Assembly: GCA_963700865.1 (NCBI GenBank)
Contig: CAVOZC010000001.1
Span: 186,001-250,000 of the forward strand
Length of the DNA stretch: 64,000 nucleotides
Direction of reading: 5' to 3'
Source of the DNA: CAVOGJ01 sp963700865
GTDB taxonomy: Bacteria; Planctomycetota; Planctomycetia; Pirellulales; Pirellulaceae
The translations under genes and the position numbers were made by a program. This document shows, piece after piece, positions 31,848-40,754 of the stretch. Position 1 is the stretch's first letter; every line of letters begins with the position of its first letter. The notes beneath the pieces are model-generated. The model saw only the letters and a program-made list of their open reading frames with translations. It had not been told where the DNA came from and searched no databases.

Positions 31848-32900
31848 CTATCCGGTCCCATACTGCTCCATGGACAGGGAATAGTATTCGGCTTCCGCGA
31901 CCAGGTGTTGCCAGGTGATGTCGTCGAGCGGAATGCCATCTCGCGTCCGCTCCGCGCGGGTGCGGGCTTCCCGCTCGCCCGGCACGAGGATGTCTTGATC
32001 GGCGACGAGACGGCGAGCGCTCTTAACAAAGGCCAGGAATGCGTCGGCTTCCTGCAGGAACGACTCGGCCCGCTGCAGATGTTCGGGATCGATGTATAGC
32101 GAGAGCATGCCTTGTTCCAACTGAGGGCGAGCGTGCTGGCTGCAACCATTGCCAGTCAGGGCGCCCGCCAGCAGTTCCACACACAGGCTCAATCCATAGC
32201 CCTTGTGTCCCCCCATGGGAAGAATCGAGCCGGGGGGATCGGCATAAAACGCTTCGGCATCCGTCGTCGGCTGGCCGGCGGCATTGACGATGCAGCCTGG
32301 CGGCACCGGTTTCCCCCGATTGCGGGCCACCTTGATCTTGCCCTCGGCGATGGCACACGTCGAGATATCCAGAATCAACGGTGTCTCGTCGCCACGTGGA
32401 ATACCAATGGACATCGGGTTCGCGGACAGACGACGGTCGGCTCCACCAAACGGGGCAACGAGCACACCAAACCCGTTGGTACTGACAAAGTGCAGCGAAA
32501 CGAGTCCTTCCGCGGCCGCCATTTCGGCCCAGTGTCCAACGCGACCCAAGTGGGCGCAATTCCGCAGGGCAATCAGAGAAATACCATTCTTCCGGCACTT
32601 CTCCATGCCCAGTCGGACGGCCTCAATGCCCACGCGCTGACCATACCCCAACTCCCCATCCGCGATGGCCAACGTGTCGGTTTGAAAGACCACCTCCAGT
32701 TTTCGATTCGGCAGCACCATGCCCTCGCGCAGCCAGGACAAGTAGTCACGCATCCGCAACACGCCGTGAGAATCATGTCCCACCAGATTCGCATCCACCA
32801 AGTGATCTGCCACATCGCGCACTTCGTCAGCTTGCGAACCGGACTTTTCCAACAGCGCCTGGGTCAGTTGCCGCAAGGGACCGTGATGAATGATGGGCAT
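31848..32900 (-). CDS. Ldh family (malate/L-lactate/ureidoglycolate) dehydrogenase
   Basis: Encodes 350 residues, intact, the usual length of the type-2 malate/L-lactate dehydrogenase family (YiaK, AllD, ComC). These NAD(P)-dependent enzymes oxidise 2-hydroxy acids or reduce 2-keto acids in the cytoplasm. Family marks are VGHDSHGVLRMRDYL (catalytic His), GYGQRVGIEAVRLG, HLGRVGHWAEMA, RLSANPMSIGIPRGDETPLI and MGGHKGYGLSLCVELLAGAL. The substrate cannot be told from sequence; in this operon an acid-sugar or 2-keto-3-deoxy acid is likely. A partial family A repeat lies in the 75-bp gap upstream. Confidence 0.92.
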   Translation of the reverse strand: MPIIHHGPLRQLTQALLEKSGSQADEVRDVADHLVDANLVGHDSHGVLRMRDYLSWLREGMVLPNRKLEVVFQTDTLAIADGELGYGQRVGIEAVRLGMEKCRKNGISLIALRNCAHLGRVGHWAEMAAAEGLVSLHFVSTNGFGVLVAPFGGADRRLSANPMSIGIPRGDETPLILDISTCAIAEGKIKVARNRGKPVPPGCIVNAAGQPTTDAEAFYADPPGSILPMGGHKGYGLSLCVELLAGALTGNGCSQHARPQLEQGMLSLYIDPEHLQRAESFLQEADAFLAFVKSARRLVADQDILVPGEREARTRAERTRDGIPLDDITWQHLVAEAEYYSLSMEQYGTG

Positions 32901-32936
32901 GATCGACTACTCTCGGTTGCAGGTTGGACGCTCAGC

Positions 32937-32959
32937 GTGGATAGGCTTCCCGTATGTCA
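32937..32959 (+). repeat. family A repeat inside the operon
   Basis: Reads GTGGATAGGCTTCCC followed by GTATGTCA, a slightly diverged copy in the gap between the Ldh-family and cyclase-family genes. Confidence 0.6.
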
Positions 32960-32975
32960 CAGGGCACGTCTCGTT

Positions 32976-33659
32976 TTAAGCTTCATGACAGACAGCAAAG
33001 GCCCGCACAGGTGACGCGTCACGACTCTCCACCGCCAGCGGTACGGCGACGAAATCGAAGGCGCTGGCAGGCAGATCCGCCAGGTTCGTGAGATTTTCCA
33101 CGATCAGGACGTCATGGCCCAGCAGCACCAGATGCGCTTCGAAGGGAGGTCGGTCGACCGAGGGAAAGTCGACGCCCACCAGGCGGACGCCCCAATGAAC
33201 CAGTTGCTCGGCGGCGCCCGCCGTCAGCACGGGATGCGACTCAAAATAATCAGGATGCCGCCAGCGACGACTCCAACCCGTGTGCAACAACACCAGCGTG
33301 ACGGTGCTGCAGCGGCTGGCGTGTGGCAGCAAGTCGTTTCCATCAATGACACCGGGCCGAGCCGTCCGGGTCAGGTCCAGGCAGACGGCCGGTCCATAGC
33401 ACTGTTGGAGCGATACGCGATCGATGGTGGCCCGATCCGAGAAAAAATGGAAGGGCGCGTCGATATGCGTTCCCTGATGCAATCCCAGCGACAAGCGGCT
33501 GTTATTCAAACGCCGCTCGCCACCGGCTGGCGGCTCGCTGGCGACATCGAGAACCGTGATCTGGACTCCATCGTCGCCTGGGTAGACCGGTGTCTGCGCG
33601 GACAGGGGATGCGATAAGTCGACGAGTCTCCGCGGTGACCCATCCGAATGCTGGTTCAT
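32976..33659 (-). CDS. cyclase family protein (kynurenine formamidase-like hydrolase)
   Basis: Encodes 227 residues, intact. The family metal-binding motif HxGTHxDxPxH is present as LHQGTHIDAPFHF, and VDLSHPLSAQTPVYPGD is the usual N-terminus. Members hydrolyse amides or lactones with a Zn2+/Mn2+ centre; some act on isatin or N-formylkynurenine. In an acid-sugar operon a lactone- or ester-opening role is plausible but inferred. The start overlaps the end of the following upstream-transcribed Gfo/Idh gene by four bases, so the two are translationally coupled. Confidence 0.88.
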   Translation of the reverse strand: MNQHSDGSPRRLVDLSHPLSAQTPVYPGDDGVQITVLDVASEPPAGGERRLNNSRLSLGLHQGTHIDAPFHFFSDRATIDRVSLQQCYGPAVCLDLTRTARPGVIDGNDLLPHASRCSTVTLVLLHTGWSRRWRHPDYFESHPVLTAGAAEQLVHWGVRLVGVDFPSVDRPPFEAHLVLLGHDVLIVENLTNLADLPASAFDFVAVPLAVESRDASPVRAFAVCHEA

Positions 33660-34645
33660 AGCGGCACCGTTCTCCCTTCGGCCTGCGATCGCTGGGCCGC
33701 TTCCGCCATTTCGGTGGCCCGCAGCGAATCGGCAGCTCCCACGGCCACTTCTGCGCCGTCGCGCAAACGGTCGATAAAGTCGCTCAGATGCAAATTGAGC
33801 GATTCGTAAAAGGCGTTTCCGGCGAGGAAATGATTCGGCCTCCAGAGCCGCACCTCATCCGGATCGACCCCATACTGCCGGACGCCGCACGTGACATCGT
33901 CAATCACCAGCCCACCTTGTGAACCCATCAACTCGCACCGTTCGGTGGTCCGAGTCTGGCCCGCCCGATAGACGGCGGAAATGGTGGCCAAGCCGCCCGC
34001 AACAAGATCAAAGTCGAGATGGAGATTATCGATCAGTCTGTCATCGCGATGACTGTGCAGCCAGGCACGCACGCCGCAAACCTCTCCAGCCAGAAGCCGC
34101 ACGAGATCAAGATGATGTCCGAGGAGCGTCCAAAAGATGATGTCGGGTCGGATCGCCACGTGCGGCGGCGGAACGCCATCGGTCACCTGCAAAGACAACT
34201 GACGCAACTCGCCGATACCAGCGGCCGCCAAGATCTGGACGGCGCGGCGATAACCGCAGGCGAAACGACGGTTGAAGTTTACGCCCAGGCTAAGTTGCCG
34301 CTGCTCGGCCAATGCGCAGACGGGTCGAGCTTCCGCTAACGACATCCCCAATGGTTTCTCGCAAAAGACGTGCAAGCCGGCTTCGAGGGCCTCTCGCGCG
34401 TGCGGAACATGCCACGCATCGGGGCTGGCAATCAGCGCCGCATCGGCCCGTACCTCACGGAGCATGCCGGAGATGTCCGCGAAGTCGGGTACCTGCAGGT
34501 GGCGGGCCAGCCGTTCGCGTCGAACGGGACTGGGCGCGCAGACGGCAACGACCTCCGCGGCCGGATGAGACGCGGCGACTCGGGCGTGCATCGCTCCCAC
34601 GTGCCCGCAGCCGATCAATACGAATCGCAAAGGAAGACTGCTCAC
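33656..34645 (-). CDS. Gfo/Idh/MocA family oxidoreductase
   Basis: Encodes 329 residues, intact, cytoplasmic (no signal). The Rossmann motif is FVLIGCGHVGAMHARVA, with ALIASPDAWHVPHAREALEA, then GLHVFCEKPLGMSLAEA carrying the EKP lysine. LGVNFNRRFACGYRRAVQIL and LGHHLDLVRLLAGEV match inositol/sugar dehydrogenase-type members. It probably oxidises a sugar or polyol hydroxyl with NAD(P). Four-base overlaps with both neighbours (33656-33659 and 34642-34645) show tight translational coupling. Confidence 0.9.
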   Translation of the reverse strand: MSSLPLRFVLIGCGHVGAMHARVAASHPAAEVVAVCAPSPVRRERLARHLQVPDFADISGMLREVRADAALIASPDAWHVPHAREALEAGLHVFCEKPLGMSLAEARPVCALAEQRQLSLGVNFNRRFACGYRRAVQILAAAGIGELRQLSLQVTDGVPPPHVAIRPDIIFWTLLGHHLDLVRLLAGEVCGVRAWLHSHRDDRLIDNLHLDFDLVAGGLATISAVYRAGQTRTTERCELMGSQGGLVIDDVTCGVRQYGVDPDEVRLWRPNHFLAGNAFYESLNLHLSDFIDRLRDGAEVAVGAADSLRATEMAEAAQRSQAEGRTVPL

Positions 34646-35673
34646 GAACGGGTTCCGCCGGTTGGTGGCTGGGGTGTGGGAGACACCGCTTGCCGCGTCA
34701 ACTGCACGGCGAATCGGAGGGCAGCCTTCATATCCTCGGCGTCCGCCCGGTCCCTCCCGGCAATGTCAAACGCCGTGCCGTGGTCCACGGAAGTTCGTAC
34801 GATCGGCAACCCCAACGAGACGTTCACCGTATGTTCGAAATCAAGCAGCTTCATGGGAATATGCCCCTGGTCATGATACATGGCCACCACCATGTCGTAC
34901 TTGCCGCGGACGGCCTGCAGGAACAGCGTATCAGCAGGATAGGGACCGTGGCAATTGATTCCCAACTGTCTCGCCTCCGCGATCGCCGGAGCGATCACCC
35001 GTGCTTCCTGATCACCGAACATACCATTTTCACCGGCGTGGGGATTGATGCCACACACCGCAATTCTTGGTTCTGGCCAGCCGAGCCGCTGCATGGCTTC
35101 GTGCCCGAGGACAATCGTCCGCAGGACCCGGGGCTGTTCCACGCGTGCCGCCGCGGCCAGTCCGCAGTGCGTCGTGACGTGCACTACGCGCAATCGATCG
35201 TTGACCAGCAGCATCCGCGACTCGGCACAGCCACACCATTCGGCAATGTACTCGGTATGTCCGGTGAAATGCAGACCGGACAGCGCCACCGCTTCCTTGC
35301 TTAGAGGTGCCGTCACCATGGCGGCCGCGATGCCACCCTGGCAAAGCTCGGTAGCGATCTCTACATACCTCAGAGCGGCCAACCCGTACTCGGCGGCGAT
35401 GACACCGGGCCGTACGCTGGCGGCCGGCAGCGCGCCGGTATTTCGGATAAGGACACAGGGCGGAACGGGCCATGGCTCGTCCTCGGCCAAGATGCCGTCG
35501 GCGCGCAAGGGGGTCGAGAGGGAGGCCGCTGCAAGCACCGACTCTTCTCCCACCACGATCCAGCGGGCCAAGTCGCGGATTGCCTCATCCGCCAGCGCCT
35601 TGACGACCACTTCCGGACCGATCCCCGCCGGATCGCCGGAGGAGATGGCAATGGTTGGCAACGTGCTTCTCAT
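34642..35673 (-). CDS. pdxA2: PdxA-family dehydrogenase, probably PdxA2 type
   Basis: Encodes 343 residues from the ATG at 35673 (MRSTLPTIAISSGDPAG). A GTG at 35772 that overlaps the upstream stop in a GTGA would give 376 residues. Family motifs are GDPAGIGPEVVVKAL, VTAPLSKEAV, FTGHTEYIAEW, ICHAGENG-like CGINPHAGENG, and AMYHDQGHIP with metal-binding histidines. PdxA2 enzymes oxidise and decarboxylate 4-phospho-D-threonate (or erythronate) to dihydroxyacetone phosphate, downstream of a DUF1537 kinase. The kinase gene lies directly upstream, so a catabolic rather than pyridoxal role is favoured. Confidence 0.9.
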   Translation of the reverse strand: MRSTLPTIAISSGDPAGIGPEVVVKALADEAIRDLARWIVVGEESVLAAASLSTPLRADGILAEDEPWPVPPCVLIRNTGALPAASVRPGVIAAEYGLAALRYVEIATELCQGGIAAAMVTAPLSKEAVALSGLHFTGHTEYIAEWCGCAESRMLLVNDRLRVVHVTTHCGLAAAARVEQPRVLRTIVLGHEAMQRLGWPEPRIAVCGINPHAGENGMFGDQEARVIAPAIAEARQLGINCHGPYPADTLFLQAVRGKYDMVVAMYHDQGHIPMKLLDFEHTVNVSLGLPIVRTSVDHGTAFDIAGRDRADAEDMKAALRFAVQLTRQAVSPTPQPPTGGTRS

Positions 35674-35768
35674 CAGGTCGTGTCTCCGCAAACCGGCGAC
35701 TTGCGCGGCCATGGTATGTATGCGGTGACAACGCGGGCGGGCGGCCCCTGCCGCCGCGACCCGGCGCG

Positions 35769-37008
35769 TCACCTTGGTGGCGAGGAAGCGGGGTTCGGTT
35801 CACAAAACGCAGCCAACCGTTGAAAACACCGACTCAGGGTCTTCGGCCCGCCAAAGCCCCCTGCCTTGGTGATCCATTGCCAGCCAGCCAGCGGTCCGTC
35901 GGCGAAGCGGCCCCAGGGGACCCCCGATTCCAGTTCGCCACACACATCAAGCCGGCTCGCTTGGACAAGCTGGCACACGTGCTGCGCTGTATCGCCGCCG
36001 CTTAATAGTAGCGTGCGAGGTTGCTCGTCTTGGAGTGCTTCCAAAAACGCTTCCAGACATCGGTCGCTCGTGTCGTTCCACTGGTGCTGAAACACGAGCG
36101 TTTCCTCGCCGACGCACGCCCGTCGCATCTCCTGCGAACGACATGACTCGATACGGGTCAGCCCGTGGACTGTCTGCAGATGGTCAAGCTGTTCGTGAGT
36201 CACACGATTGTCGGTACCAACAATGATGGCCAGCGGTGCCGCCGCGGGTGATGCCGGGGTCGCCGTTGCGTTGGCTGGGGAATGGGCGGGCAATGGTCGA
36301 GTCCACCCGATGTCGCGCAGGGCTCGGGCCAGGCCGCTCGATCCAACCGCGATGGCTTGGGTCCCCAGCCGATCAATGATGCGGGCAACTCGGTGCAGGT
36401 CCTCGACATTGACCGCATCCATGATCCAGATCTCCGCCGCCGCGCTGGGGGTGATGTCGTCGTCGGCCAGCAGCGCAGCCAACGCTTCCCGACGGAATTC
36501 ACGCTGCGGCAGCGTCGTCTGGCGTGCCAGCCGTGTTGGCAGATGCCAAGCCGATCTCGGATCGCCCGCCACTCTTAGCGTCGCGCTTTCGATCATCCGC
36601 CCCTGTTCCGGCAATGATGGACAGACGACGGCGATCGTCGCGCTGGTTCCCAGCAGCGTCGCCTCGATCTCAGCGCCCAGATTTCCCTTCCATGTGGAAT
36701 CGACTTTCTTAAGGAAGCTCCATGTCCCGACGGCGGTCAGGGATCGACATAACTGTTCGACCGTGCGGGCGGCCTCATCCGCCCTTGCGTCGGCGCGTCG
36801 CCGTGCAACAGGCGATGACTGGGAGCGCCGCGAGGTTCGAGGTGCAGCTGGGTTGTGCGACGAAGGCTGCGACCGGTTGATCAGGCGTCGCGAAAGGCGC
36901 GGCCGTATCACAGCAGCCGGTGAGATCGTCGGCAATTATCGCCAGCGGGGGAATCGTTGCCGGGCGATCACCGAGGTCGTCGATCGCGTCGCCTTCCGAA
37001 TCAACCAT
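35769..37008 (-). CDS. DUF1537 four-carbon acid sugar kinase, one frameshift
   Basis: A cytoplasmic ATP-dependent kinase of the OtnK/DtnK family that phosphorylates four-carbon aldonates. The N-terminal frame (start 37008) has PLAIIADDLTGCCDTAAPFA, the DDLTG substrate site, and runs into a break near 36790. The second frame continues with SFLKKVDSTWKGNLGAEIEA, AIAVGSSGLARALRDIGW, TLLLSGGDTAQHVCQL and WITKAGGFGGPKTLSRCFQR, all characteristic of the family. Total length ~410 residues fits. The start overlaps the stop of the aldehyde dehydrogenase gene by 8 bp, and the stop overlaps the possible GTG of pdxA2. Confidence 0.88.
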
Positions 37009-38436
37009 TGTATTTTACGTAAACGGTTTTCATATGGAGATAGTGACTGAGGCCGTGTTTGCCATCATCGCCGCCAATGCCACTATGTTTCCAACCAGTA
37101 TGGAACCCGTGGATGGATTCGCCGGGCCCGCGATTGATGTAGAGTTCACCGCATTCGACATCCCGCACGGTGCGCATCAGTTGGTGCATGTCGTCGGTGA
37201 AGAGGTAGGCGGCGAGCCCATAGCTTGAATCGTTCGCCAAGTCCAGGGCCTCTTCGAAGTCCGAGAACTGCATGACGGGCACAACGGGTCCGAAGATTTC
37301 TTTCTGCATGATGGGCATGTCTTGCCGCACGTTCGTCAACACCGTGGGCTGATACCAGTGGCCCTTGGCGTAGTCGCCGCTGGAAAGCCGCGCCCCACCC
37401 GTTTCCACGACGGCCCCCTCCTGAACGGCCTGCGCGACGTACTGTTCGACTTTCTCCAGTTCGGCTCGATTCACCTTCGGTCCAATTACCGTATCTTCAT
37501 GGAGCGGATTGCCGACTTGAATTTGCTTCACTTTCTCGATCAACCGTTCCATGAACGGGGCGGCAATCTTCTGATGCACGTAGGTCCGCTCGTTGCAGAT
37601 ACAGACCTGCCCGCAATTCATGAAGCGGGAGAAGACGGCCGCATCCACGGCCGCGTCCAGATCGCACTGGTCCATGACGATAAACGGCGCCTTGCCGCCC
37701 AGTTCCAGCGACACCAGCGTCACGTTCTCGGCGGCATTCCGGGCGATGCGCTGGCCAGTCGCGACGCTTCCCGTGAAGGTAATCAGCCGGGGAATGGGAT
37801 GCTTGACGAGCGCCTCTCCCACGGTTTCGCCGGGCCCGGTGATGACGTTGACCACTCCTGGTGGCAGGCCGGCCTCCTCGGCCAGTTGAGCCAGGGCAAG
37901 CCCGGAAAGAGGCGTATCCTCGTGAGGTTTCAGCACAATCGTATTACCGGCGATCAGCGCCGCGCGATTTTACGGATGGCCACGGCGAACGGGTAATTCC
38001 AGGGAATGATGGCCGAGACGACGCCCACGGGCTGGGGGATAATCCATAGTTGCTCGTTGGGACGATCGGCCGGCAGAATCTCCCCCTCAATGCGGCGATC
38101 GAATTCAGCGTAGTAACGAAACCAACTGTTCCCGAAATCGACTTCGCCGTAGGATTCGGCGAGCGGCTTGCCCTCTTCGGAGGTAATCGTGCGGGCCAGC
38201 GATTCACGGTCGCGATCAATCAGATCGGCCCAGCGACGGAGCAGACTTCCCCGCTCGACCGCCGTTCGTCGCGACCAGTCGCGCTGGGCCTTTTGTGCGG
38301 CCTGCACGGCCTGTCCTACCTGCCCTAGGGAGGCAATGGGGACGTTGGCAATGACCTCTTCATTCGCCGGATTGAGGACGGGCGTCGCCTCCCGACTCGT
38401 CACCCACTGGCCATCAATAAACATCGCGCGATCCAT
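37001..38436 (-). CDS. aldehyde dehydrogenase, AldA-like, one frameshift
   Basis: A cytoplasmic NAD-dependent aldehyde dehydrogenase of ~478 residues. The first frame (37954-38436) has MFIDGQWVTSREATPVLNPA and VGVVSAIIPWNYPFAVAIRK, then stops at ~37960 through an indel. The second frame resumes with MLKPHEDTPLSGLALAQLAE, TFTGSVATGQRIA, LELGGKAPFIVMD and MNCGQVCICNERTYV (catalytic Cys), ending in GFHTGWKHSGIGGDDGKHGL. The C-terminus resembles AldA, which oxidises lactaldehyde or glycolaldehyde. CAGGAAGGACC lies before the ATG. It could oxidise the aldehyde released by the adjacent aldolase. Confidence 0.9.
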
Positions 38437-38533
38437 GGTTGCCTGGTCCTTCCTGAACGATCCGTGACGGTGTTGGAATGGGTCGGGATTTCGCCGCGAG
38501 ATCGGTAACGGCTCGACGGGCGACCGGCCCGCA

Positions 38534-39358
38534 TCAGGGCTCGATGGTGCCGCTGACGGCCCTCACAAAGTGTGGGCCCCGCGCAGCATGCACGCGCGCC
38601 GCCTGGTCGCGAAGGTTGTCGAGCAGTGACGTTCCCGCATCAAGCAACAATTGGACTTCAGACTGTATCGTGATGTACTGAAATCCCGCTTGGCTTTTTT
38701 GCTCCGCGTCCGGAAGCGAATAAGTATTGCAGCAACTGAGTTTGCCGTTTTCATTGCAGGCATCCAGCGTGCGTTGAATCATTTGCCGGTGTCGTGGGTC
38801 GGATTCGAAACCCTGACGAGTCAGGCCCATGGAGAGTGCCAGATCGGTCGGACCCACAAAGCAGCCGTCGACGCCCGGCAAGGAGGTAATCGCCTCCACC
38901 TGATCCACGGCATCGACATGTTCAATCTGTACCAGCAGTCGGGTCGCGCGATTGGCCCGCTCGAAATAGTCGTTCCCCTGATAGAGCCAGCAATCTCCGC
39001 CCAGGGATCGCTCCCCGAGCGGTGGGTATTTGGCGGCGCTGGCCATCCGCCGCGCGGTGTCGGCCGAATTCACCATCGGCACGACCACCGCCGCAGCCCC
39101 TATGTCGAGCGCACGCTGGACACAGGAAGCCGAATCGATCGCGATGCGAATCCAGGGCTCGGTGCCAACGGCTCGCAGGGCATGAACGCACTCGCAAGCC
39201 GTCTCAAACGACATGGCGCCATGTTGCATATCCAATACGACGAAGTCCCAGCCCGACTTGGCCAGACATCTCGACACGGCCGGATGGGTGATTTCCTGCC
39301 AGATGCCAAACCGACGCAGTGGCTCGTGCGTCTTCATGCCGACTTGTTCGTTACTCAT
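38534..39358 (-). CDS. HpcH/HpaI family aldolase
   Basis: Encodes 274 residues from the ATG at 39358 (MSNEQVGMKTHEPLRRFG); another ATG lies 27 bp upstream. The family comprises metal-dependent class II aldolases that split 2-keto-3-deoxy acids into pyruvate and an aldehyde. Visible motifs are GWDFVVLDMQHGAMSFE, VVVPMVNSADTARRMASAAK, RATRLLVQIEHVDAVDQVEA (metal Glu) and GVDGCFVGPTDLALSMGL (metal Asp). It is the first gene of the operon, reading away from the AraC regulator. Close relatives include 2-dehydro-3-deoxyglucarate and 2-keto-3-deoxy-L-rhamnonate aldolases. Confidence 0.9.
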   Translation of the reverse strand: MSNEQVGMKTHEPLRRFGIWQEITHPAVSRCLAKSGWDFVVLDMQHGAMSFETACECVHALRAVGTEPWIRIAIDSASCVQRALDIGAAAVVVPMVNSADTARRMASAAKYPPLGERSLGGDCWLYQGNDYFERANRATRLLVQIEHVDAVDQVEAITSLPGVDGCFVGPTDLALSMGLTRQGFESDPRHRQMIQRTLDACNENGKLSCCNTYSLPDAEQKSQAGFQYITIQSEVQLLLDAGTSLLDNLRDQAARVHAARGPHFVRAVSGTIEP

Positions 39359-39808
39359 TGCGCTCACGCTCACGCCCCGCACCAAGTGATGCTCAAGTCC
39401 CCGGGTGGTGTCCGAGTCCGATGTGTCGAGCCGAGCTGCCCGGGCGAAGCGAGCGTTTGCTGCTTTCCGACCAATAACGGTGCGTCATCATCGCAAGGCT
39501 GCGACGTAGGCCGCCCATGGGAACCCACACATCTGTCATGCAATATCCTAATCCTGACCTGCCCCAACGCGTCCCACGCTAGCGGGGGATTCGGCCAGAA
39601 AAGCAATCTTTCGGGCCGAGTGTGCCGTTGGCGGCGTAAGGATTCCGGATACCTTGATAGGCTGCTGTTTTTGCATGCGGCGGACGGCCGGGCGTGCTGC
39701 CAAGGACGGCGAACAGCGGCGGACGCACTTGCTGTCGACATCCATGGCTGCGAGATTGCATTTGACGGTTGTATGCGGGCCTGACCCGCATGCATTCGCT
39801 GGAAATCC
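39359..39808. promoter_or_regulatory. 450-bp divergent control region
   Basis: Separates the first gene of the acid-sugar operon from the divergent AraC regulator. Promoters and AraC-type operators are expected here. I could not name a specific operator sequence by eye. Confidence 0.55.
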
Positions 39809-39823
39809 ATGCTGCCGGAACGA

Positions 39824-40720
39824 ATGAATAAAAAGACGTGGCCATCTGACGAATTGGTTTCTTCGAACGTCGACACGGGATATTTAGCGTACGTCCGCTT
39901 CGTGGCTCGCCCCCTCCTGCAGTTCACCTCAGGGCACTTTCCGCCGGCCTCCGTGAGCGCGCCGCATCGCCACCCGTGCATCGTGCTGCATGGGTGCATC
40001 AATGGTCCCATCGATCTCTGCACGCCCACCTGGAGACGAACGCTGGAGGCGGGCCAGTTCTATTTACTCCCCCCCAATGAACAGCACCATTGGGAATCGT
40101 CCGGTCCCGATACGGCGGCCACCATCGGGCTGTTGATCGACGCCGAGAACCCGGGGATCTGGCCCAAAGGCAGTGGCGTTCCGCAGTGTTGCCGGCGGCT
40201 GCAGGAATTGATCAAGTCTCCCGAATTTTTTTCGACGGCCAAGGAAAACAATCTACGCGCGGTCTTCTGGCAAGCTGTCGATATCCTGACGCTCGAGCGA
40301 CCCTGCAATCCGCTGACGATCAACAGCGTGTTGTGGTTGTTGATCGGAATCGCCGTTGATGACCTGGATGCCAGTCGCGCGGAAAGTGATGACGGCACCG
40401 AATCTGCCCAACGCATTCGCCGTATCCTCCTGACGCGGGTCTACGATTCACCCTCCGTGGAGGAAATTGCCAAGGAAGTCGGGATGAGCCTGACTCGGGC
40501 GAAGAAAGTCTTTGCCGCCACCTACGGTTGTGGCATTAAGGCCTACCTGAACCAATTGAAGCTGTACCAATCAAAGCGACTGCTCGGCGATACGCGACTG
40601 ACCGTCCAGCAGATCGGTATCAAGCTGGGATTCTCAAGTCCTGCTTATTTTTGCCGCATGTTCCGTGAAAAGACGGGTCACACACCATCCGAATTTCGCA
40701 ATCTGCTGCGAAACGAATAA
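39824..40720 (+). CDS. AraC family transcriptional regulator
   Basis: Encodes 298 residues from the ATG at 39824 (MNKKTWPSDELVSS); an ATG at 39809 is an alternative. The N-terminal ~120 residues look like a cupin-type ligand domain (APHRHPCIVLHGCINGPID, AGQFYLLPPNEQHHWES). The C-terminal ~100 residues hold two helix-turn-helix motifs: PSVEEIAKEVGMSLTRAKKV and LTVQQIGIKLGFSSPAYFCR, followed by FREKTGHTPSEFRN. It is probably a sugar-responsive activator of the divergent acid-sugar operon and of the following dioxygenase gene, 34 bp downstream. Confidence 0.9.
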   Translation: MNKKTWPSDELVSSNVDTGYLAYVRFVARPLLQFTSGHFPPASVSAPHRHPCIVLHGCINGPIDLCTPTWRRTLEAGQFYLLPPNEQHHWESSGPDTAATIGLLIDAENPGIWPKGSGVPQCCRRLQELIKSPEFFSTAKENNLRAVFWQAVDILTLERPCNPLTINSVLWLLIGIAVDDLDASRAESDDGTESAQRIRRILLTRVYDSPSVEEIAKEVGMSLTRAKKVFAATYGCGIKAYLNQLKLYQSKRLLGDTRLTVQQIGIKLGFSSPAYFCRMFREKTGHTPSEFRNLLRNE

Positions 40721-40754
40721 ACGTTTCGCCGCGCCAACCAGCGGAGGCTGCACC

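Noticed and set aside
35674..35772. GTG start overlapping the kinase stop for pdxA2
   Set aside because: The added 33 residues are Arg/Ala-rich and not family-like; the ATG at 35673 directly precedes the conserved N-terminus, although translational coupling keeps the GTG possible.
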